Notes under the pieces: model-generated
Seen by the model: the letters and a program-made list of their open reading frames with translations, nothing else
The model's database searches: none
Told to the model about the DNA's origin: nothing
Origin: Clostridiales bacterium
Lineage (GTDB): Bacteria; Bacillota; Clostridia; Christensenellales; Aristaeellaceae
DNA length: 55,250 nucleotides
Direction of reading: 5' to 3'
Assembly (NCBI GenBank): GCA_004554085.1
Contig: SFNY01000023.1
Coordinates: forward strand, 1 to 55,250
Shown here: in pieces, positions 50,620-55,250 of the stretch
How positions within the stretch are numbered: the first letter of the stretch is position 1
Layout of the letters: each line of letters begins with the position of its first letter
Translations under genes and position numbers: made by a program

Positions 50620-51725
50620 GCCTCGATCTTCCTCTTGAGTTTATTTTCACGCTCCGCCGCGCGAAGCACTTCCTCCATGCGCCGGTTGCAGGGGCCGAGC
50701 TCCACGCCCGCGTCGATCACGGTATCGCAGGTATGTACCAGCTCCATTGCGCGATTGAATGCCGCGTCGCCGATCTCGTGGAAGGGCTGCTCCGTTACGA
50801 CCTCCGCCGCCAGCAGGCGGGCCAGACGGTAGTCCAGATCGTTGGTGTACAGGATGCCCGCGCAGAAGGGCAGGTTTTTCTTTTGCAGCGCGCGGTAGAC
50901 CGGGATGCCCGTGCCGCAGGCTGAGAGCACCAGAATCCTGGGTTCGCCCATGGGCCGGGGCAGCTCGATGCTGCCGAAGCAGGGATCGAAGAAGCCCTGC
51001 TCGATGTCGTAGAGCGCGCGGATGTTGTCCTCGTCAAAGACCTGCTCGGGAGTGCCGTAGGTGTCGATGGTCTCGCCCTTGACGCAGAGGATCTTGTCGG
51101 AGACCTTCTGGGCAAGGTCGATCTCGTGCAGCGACATGATTACGGTGATGCCCTTCTCCTTGGCCATGCCGCGCAGGATGGAGAGCAGCTCCAGCTTGTG
51201 GCGGATGTCCAGGAAGGAGGTGGGCTCGTCCAGTATGATGATCTCCGGTTCCTGACAGATGGCCCGGGCCAGCAGGATGCGCTGGCGCTGGCCGTCGCTG
51301 ATGGCGTTGAAGTCGCGGTCGCACAGCTCCAGCGCGTGCACGGCCTCCATGGCGGAATCGACCTTTTTCTCGTCCTCGGCTGTCAGGATGCCCAGTCGAC
51401 CGGTGTAGGGATAGCGGCCTGTGGCCACGATGTCCCGGCAGGTCATCAATTCCGGCTTCATGCGCTCGGTGAGCACCACCGCCATGCGCGTGGCCAGTTC
51501 CTTCAGCGACAGGCGCTTCAGGTCGGAACGATCGATGACCACGGTTCCGGCGATGGTCTTGAGCTGCCGGGTGATGCTTTTGAGGATGGTGGATTTGCCT
51601 GCGCCGTTGGGGCCGATGAGGGTGACGATTTCGCCCTTCTCCACATCGATGGTGATGTCGCGGATCAGGGTCTGGCCGTCGTAGCCCACGGCGAGGTTCT
51701 TTGTCTGAAAGTAATATGCAGCCAC
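50616..51725 (-). CDS. FecE/BtuD-type ABC ATPase with extra C-terminal domain
   Basis: A 369-aa ATPase. Residues 1-245 are a FepC/BtuD-type domain: Walker A GPNGAGKS (38-45), variant signature ISDGQRQR instead of LSGGQ, Walker B IIILDEPTSFLD, switch histidine SLHEID. Residues about 260-369 are an additional alpha/beta domain (ILVLSACGTGIPVYRALQ, LPFCAGILYTNDLDYRLARLLAAEVV, ELGPCNRRMEEVL) not found in BtuD or FepC. GTG start with AAGGAGAAG 8 bases upstream. It powers the permease encoded before it. Corrinoid, cobalt chelate or heme/iron are possible substrates; context favours corrinoid. Confidence 0.88.
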   Translation of the reverse strand: MAAYYFQTKNLAVGYDGQTLIRDITIDVEKGEIVTLIGPNGAGKSTILKSITRQLKTIAGTVVIDRSDLKRLSLKELATRMAVVLTERMKPELMTCRDIVATGRYPYTGRLGILTAEDEKKVDSAMEAVHALELCDRDFNAISDGQRQRILLARAICQEPEIIILDEPTSFLDIRHKLELLSILRGMAKEKGITVIMSLHEIDLAQKVSDKILCVKGETIDTYGTPEQVFDEDNIRALYDIEQGFFDPCFGSIELPRPMGEPRILVLSACGTGIPVYRALQKKNLPFCAGILYTNDLDYRLARLLAAEVVTEQPFHEIGDAAFNRAMELVHTCDTVIDAGVELGPCNRRMEEVLRAAERENKLKRKIEA

Positions 51726-51728
51726 GTC

Positions 51729-52763
51729 TTACTTCTCCTTTTGGCGGCGCAGCATCATGCCGATGACCACCGGTGCGCCGAAGATGGAGGTCACGGTGCT
51801 GATGTTGAGCTCCGTGGGGGCGAACACCGTGCGGGCGATCAGGTCGCAGGCCATGCAGAACACTGCGCCGCCCAGGAAGGTGGCCGGGATGACCACCAGG
51901 GGCCGTGAGGTGTTCAGGCTGCGCTTGACCAGGTGGGGCGCGGCAATGCCCAGGAAGGAGATGGGCCCGGCGAAGGCGGTGACGCAGGCGGAGAGCACGC
52001 TGGAGAGCACGATCAGCGCCACGCGGAAGAGCTTGATGTTCACACCCATGCTCTGCGCGTAGGCCTCGCCCAGCTGATAGGCCCCGATGGGCTTGGACAG
52101 CAGAAACACCAGCGCGGAGGTGATGCCCACGATGATCACGGCGGTGACCACGCCGTCCCAGCTCATGCCGGAGAAGCTGCCCAGCGACCAGCCGTGGAGG
52201 TTTACGATGTCGGAATCTTCGGCGAAGGTGATGATGAAGTCGGTGACGGCGGAGCAGATGTAGCCGATCATGATGCCCGCCACCAGCAGCACCGCCATGT
52301 GCTTGAGCCGCCGGGACAAAAGCAGAATGAAGCCCACCGACAATAGAGACCCGATGAAGGCGGCGATGATCAGCGTCCAGGAGGACACGCGGTTGAAGTG
52401 GTCCAGGAAGTAGATCATCGTCAGCGCCACCACCATCTTCGCGCCCGAGGAGATGCCCAGCACGAAGGGGCCTGCGATGGGGTTGGCGAAGAAGGTCTGG
52501 AGCAGGAAGCCCGACAGGCTCAGCGCGCCGCCCAGCAGCGCGGCCATCAGGATGCGCGGCAGGCGAATCTTCCAGATGATGCTCAGCTGCGTGGGGTCGC
52601 CGCTGCGCCTGAACAGGATGCGCGCGATCTCTCCGATGGGAATCGGAACGCTGCCGATGTTGATGTTGAGCACGATGATCGCGCAGAAGGCCAGCGCCAG
52701 CACCAGAAACACGATGCCGTAGCGCGTGCGCCGGCGCAGGTTTTGGGTGTCATGAGTTTGCAT
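51729..52763 (-). CDS. FecCD/BtuC-type ABC permease
   Basis: A 344-aa permease with about nine or ten membrane segments and the family signatures RLPRILMAALLGGALSLSGFLLQ, NPIAGPFVLGISSGA, and near the C-terminus FAGPISFLGIAAPHLVKRSL. ATG 52763 follows GGGAGA by about 7 bases; the in-frame TTG at 52784 would overlap the upstream gene and lacks a site. Confidence 0.93.
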   Translation of the reverse strand: MQTHDTQNLRRRTRYGIVFLVLALAFCAIIVLNINIGSVPIPIGEIARILFRRSGDPTQLSIIWKIRLPRILMAALLGGALSLSGFLLQTFFANPIAGPFVLGISSGAKMVVALTMIYFLDHFNRVSSWTLIIAAFIGSLLSVGFILLLSRRLKHMAVLLVAGIMIGYICSAVTDFIITFAEDSDIVNLHGWSLGSFSGMSWDGVVTAVIIVGITSALVFLLSKPIGAYQLGEAYAQSMGVNIKLFRVALIVLSSVLSACVTAFAGPISFLGIAAPHLVKRSLNTSRPLVVIPATFLGGAVFCMACDLIARTVFAPTELNISTVTSIFGAPVVIGMMLRRQKEK

Positions 52764-52776
52764 TGCGCGTCTCCCG

Positions 52777-53901
52777 TCAGTCAAGCTTGTAGATGAAGGT
52801 CATGCCGTCTTCCTCGCCGATCAGCATGCGATGGATGTCGGTGATCAGGCTGCCCACGATGTCGGTGGCCTGATAGAGGTACTTGCCGGTGCACCAGACG
52901 TTGCCCTCCCGAACCGCCTTGAAGTCGGCGAAGAGGCTGCTCTTGGCCAGCAGCGCGTCCACGCTGGTCAGGGGATTGTCGATGGCGGCGTTGTAGATCA
53001 GGTAGTCCGCGTCCACGGCGGCGGCGTAGAACTGCTCCAGCGTCATGCTCACGGTGGAGCGCTTGCTCTCCGGGTCGGAGAGATCCTGGAAGATGTAGCG
53101 CCCGCCGGCGATCTCGATCATGCTGGCGATGTAGTCCCAGGACGCGCGCACATTCACGCTGCCGTCGGAGCTGATGTAGAAGAAGGCCACGGTCTTTTCC
53201 GTGTTCTTGAAGTCCTTCAGCTCCTCGATGATGGCTGTCTGGGTGTCGAAGAAGGCCTCGGCCTGTTCCTCCTTGTCCGTCAGCACGCTGTACAGCTTGA
53301 TCCACTCGGTGCGGCCCAGGGGATGATTCTCATAGCTGGAGCGGTCGATGAACACCGGGATGCCCAGCAGCTCGATCATCTCCTGCACCTTGGGGCTGTG
53401 CAGGATCATCGTGGATTCGATTGCCAGGTCGCAGCCCTCGTTGATCATCAGCTCGTAGTCCGGCTCGCTGTACTTGCCGGAGAAGAGCATGTCGCCGCGC
53501 TCGATGGCGGCCACGGCGTTGTCGATGTACCAGCCCGATGCGGCGGTGCCCACCAGGCGGATGGAAGAGAGCGCGTCCAGCTGATCGAACAGCGCCATGG
53601 CGGAGGTTGCCGCCAGATAGATTTTGTCGAGGGGCTGCTGAAGCACGCGGATGCCCGCGTCCAGGCCCTCCGGCACCGGCATGTCCTCCGGCACGACCAG
53701 GTACTGCGCGCTGTCCTTTACGTCGATCAGCGCGTAGCCGCCCTCGTAGTAGTCCACAGAGTAGCCCGTGGCGTAGACCAGGTTCATACTGGATTCGTAT
53801 TTCAGACCGGCGAAATCAGGTTTTTCCTCCGCAATGGAGGGCGGAGCGCCCAGCGCCAGCAGAAGGCAGAGCGCGATGCACAGGATGCGCGTTTTCATCA
53901 T
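52777..53901 (-). CDS. FecB/BtuF-type substrate-binding protein
   Basis: A 374-aa exported binding protein. Residues 1-24 form a signal peptide (ILCIALCLLLALGAPPSIA) with no clear lipobox after it. A helical-backbone class III binding fold follows: N-lobe with LIDVKDSAQYLVVPED and LVGTAASGWYID, C-lobe with VAFFYISSDGSVNVRASWDYIASMIEIAGG and WCTGKYLYQATDI. AAGGAGGAG precedes tandem ATGs. The N-lobe is clearly similar to the C-terminal domain of the surface protein upstream. Corrinoid capture is inferred from the operon; heme or siderophore binding is an alternative. Confidence 0.88.
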   Translation of the reverse strand: MMKTRILCIALCLLLALGAPPSIAEEKPDFAGLKYESSMNLVYATGYSVDYYEGGYALIDVKDSAQYLVVPEDMPVPEGLDAGIRVLQQPLDKIYLAATSAMALFDQLDALSSIRLVGTAASGWYIDNAVAAIERGDMLFSGKYSEPDYELMINEGCDLAIESTMILHSPKVQEMIELLGIPVFIDRSSYENHPLGRTEWIKLYSVLTDKEEQAEAFFDTQTAIIEELKDFKNTEKTVAFFYISSDGSVNVRASWDYIASMIEIAGGRYIFQDLSDPESKRSTVSMTLEQFYAAAVDADYLIYNAAIDNPLTSVDALLAKSSLFADFKAVREGNVWCTGKYLYQATDIVGSLITDIHRMLIGEEDGMTFIYKLD

Positions 53902-53960
53902 CGTATTATACTCCTCCTTTCCGAAGGGGACAAGCCGCGGGGCGGTGCTTTTTGTTGAAA

Positions 53961-53992
53961 GCTGCGGCAGATATGCGCATACCTGCCGCAGC
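53961..53992 (-). terminator. Hairpin between surface-protein gene and binding-protein gene
   Basis: On the minus strand GCTGCGGCAG pairs with CTGCCGCAGC (10 bp) around a 12-nt loop, followed by only TTTC. It is probably a partial terminator lowering expression of the downstream importer and cbi genes. The 115-base gap has no room for a cobalamin riboswitch. Confidence 0.65.
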
Positions 53993-54016
53993 CATGAGAA
54001 GCTATGTTTTGCTATG

Positions 54017-55249
54017 TCAGGCGTTCAGCGCGGCGACGGCGGCTGCATAGGCTGCATTCGCCGCGTCCTCGCAGCCGAGGATTGCGCCGTAGACCTTGAT
54101 CCACTCCAGGCGGCCCTGCTCGCTCTCCTCACGTGCGGAGCGATCCACGAATGCGGGTACGCCCAGCAGGCTCAGGCGCTCGCGCACCTCTGCGGCGATG
54201 GCGCGATCCGCCTCGGCGACGCTCTCCGCCTCGGAGAAGGTCTCGGGCAGGATGGCCAGGTCGCAGCCGGACATCAAAAGCGCGGTGTAGTCGGGGGCGG
54301 TCCATGCGCCTGCGAAGCTGAGCTGCTCCGCAGTCATGCGGTTCAGGCTGAGGGTTTCGCAGCCGCTGAGCTGCACCGGATCGGTCTCGGCGGGGATCTC
54401 GATGCCGTCGATCAGCGTCATGGCGCTCTCGGAGGCCACGTAGGCGCTCTGCACCGGCAGCTGGATCAGCGTCGCCTCATCCTCCGTGCCTGCGGGAAGC
54501 TCCGCGCCCTCGGGAATCAGCAGGTAGCGACCGCCGTCCACCACGTCGATCAGGGTGAAGCCGCCCTCGTAGCGATAGATGGCGAACAGCGCGGCGCTCT
54601 CGATTTCGTCGGCGGATTCGTAGCTCAGGCCCGCGATCTCCGGCGCGCCCGCCTCGGCAGCGGCCTGGGCGGCTTCATCCGCAGCCTTGATGTAGATGTA
54701 GATGGTGTAGGAAACCTCGTGGTCCACGCTCATGGCGGTGGTCATGCCGATGATGCGGTTGTTGGCGTTGAGCTTCACCGGAATCTCGAAGGTGGAGCTG
54801 CTGCCGCCGTGGGAGCCGTAGTACTTGCTGCCGTTGGCCTTGACGTAGCTGTAGTTCGGGCTGTCAAAGACCAGCGTGGCCTTGGCCTTGCCGCCGGAGA
54901 CCGTCACCTTGGGACAAGTGATCTTCACCTTGCCGGTGCCGCCGGAGAAGGAGAACTTGTCCGGGGTGTAGGTGCCGTCGGCCAGGGTGGTGGAGCTGTC
55001 CACCCTGCTGGTGGAGCCGCTCAGGTCGGCCTCGGGGGTCTCGGTGGGCGCGGGGGTGGGGGTCGCCGTGGGAACCGGCGTGGCGGTGGGCTCGGTTTCC
55101 ACCTTCTCCATGCCCTCGGACTTGAAGGTGAGGGTGCGGTCGTACCAGCTGTCCTTGCTGATGGAGTGGGCCGCGATGGCGATGGGCAGATCGAGCTTCT
55201 CCACCGGGAAGCTGTAGGTGTACTTGCCCTCGGCGTTGGGCACGAAGGG
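54017..55249 (-). CDS. Large surface protein, C-terminal part: NEAT-like domains plus half FecB domain (5' truncated)
   Basis: The frame is open past the right edge; 410 codons are visible. The order is the end of a beta domain (YTYSFPVEKLDLPIAIAAHS, then WYDRTLTF), a Pro/Thr linker, and a complete beta-sandwich of about 105 residues (TYTPDKFSFSGGTGKVKITC, VKANGSKYYGSHGG, IIGMTTAMSVDHE) that resembles NEAT heme-binding domains only loosely. A C-terminal domain of about 210 residues follows, homologous to the N-lobe of the binding protein at 52777-53901 (paired segments AGLSYESADE/AGLKYESSMN, FTLIDVVDGGRYLLIPE/YALIDVKDSAQYLVVPE, GRLEWIKVYG/GRTEWIKLYS). The C-lobe is missing. It may collect ligand at the wall and pass it to the importer (inference). 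Confidence 0.75.
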   Translation of the reverse strand, partial: PFVPNAEGKYTYSFPVEKLDLPIAIAAHSISKDSWYDRTLTFKSEGMEKVETEPTATPVPTATPTPAPTETPEADLSGSTSRVDSSTTLADGTYTPDKFSFSGGTGKVKITCPKVTVSGGKAKATLVFDSPNYSYVKANGSKYYGSHGGSSSTFEIPVKLNANNRIIGMTTAMSVDHEVSYTIYIYIKAADEAAQAAAEAGAPEIAGLSYESADEIESAALFAIYRYEGGFTLIDVVDGGRYLLIPEGAELPAGTEDEATLIQLPVQSAYVASESAMTLIDGIEIPAETDPVQLSGCETLSLNRMTAEQLSFAGAWTAPDYTALLMSGCDLAILPETFSEAESVAEADRAIAAEVRERLSLLGVPAFVDRSAREESEQGRLEWIKVYGAILGCEDAANAAYAAAVAALNA

Positions 55250-55250
55250 G

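Noticed and set aside
53902..54016. Cobalamin riboswitch before the importer and cbi genes
   Set aside because: The gap is only 115 bases and holds a simple hairpin. No B12-box-like sequence was seen. A riboswitch could lie upstream of the window edge.

Overview
The window is one contiguous piece of a GC-rich (about 60-65 percent by eye) anaerobic Firmicute, most likely a Clostridia member of the Oscillospirales/Christensenellales type. This rests on a DnaD-type replication protein next to a DnaI/DnaC-like loader, a Tyr T-box leader, overlapping-start operons with strong AGGAGG ribosome sites, LrgAB, a Re-citrate synthase and the anaerobic (cbi) corrin pathway. I did not identify a species. 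No rRNA, tRNA, CRISPR array or complete insertion sequence was seen.

Layout. 1-5.5 kb: the tail of an unknown gene, then an operon for the oxidative branch from acetyl-CoA and oxaloacetate to 2-oxoglutarate (Re-citrate synthase, GntR regulator, aconitase, isocitrate dehydrogenase), with a 24-bp palindrome over its -10 box. 5.6-6.3 kb: an AT-richer orphan gene. 6.5-9.9 kb: replication genes plus a tRNA-editing protein and an SH3 protein. 9.9-12.8 kb: Tyr T-box, aminotransferase, tyrS. 12.8-14.4 kb: a secreted WG-repeat/phosphate-binding-like fusion. 14.4-18.3 kb: housekeeping operon (IMPACT protein, pseudouridine synthase, two HAD phosphatases, TrmL). 18.3-20.6 kb: metY and an acetyl-CoA-type metA. 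20.7-22.6 kb: two-component system.

22.7-31.7 kb is on the minus strand. It holds a six-gene MacAB-like ABC export operon with three adaptor-type proteins, preceded by a candidate leader-peptide attenuator. Upstream of that lies an ECF sigma / anti-sigma / secreted protein operon. The anti-sigma ectodomain and the secreted protein share nine copies of one H-x4-C-x21-C-x2-C repeat, and the operon has an ECF-like promoter. 32.0-37.0 kb (plus strand): a MotA/MotB-like ion-channel pair with a long coiled-coil tail and an OmpA domain, followed by two membrane-anchored proteins of unknown role. 37.1-38.2 kb: lrgAB, then a tandem 89-bp intergenic repeat.

38.4-55.25 kb (minus strand): a corrin operon (cbiL, HAD phosphatase, cobK-cbiE-cbiT triple fusion, cbiH, cbiG, cbiF, cbiC, cbiA, cbiP, cobD, cbiD, cbiB). 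Directly upstream are a FecCD/BtuCDF-type importer and the C-terminal part of a large surface protein that repeats the N-lobe of the neighbouring binding protein. Precorrin-2 formation, cobaltochelatase and cobU/S/T are not in the window.

The least conventional parts are the HCCC-repeat sigma-factor system (29.4-31.8 kb), the MotAB-like module (32.0-37.0 kb), the leader peptide and terminator before the export operon (29.27-29.39 kb), and the surface protein at the right edge.
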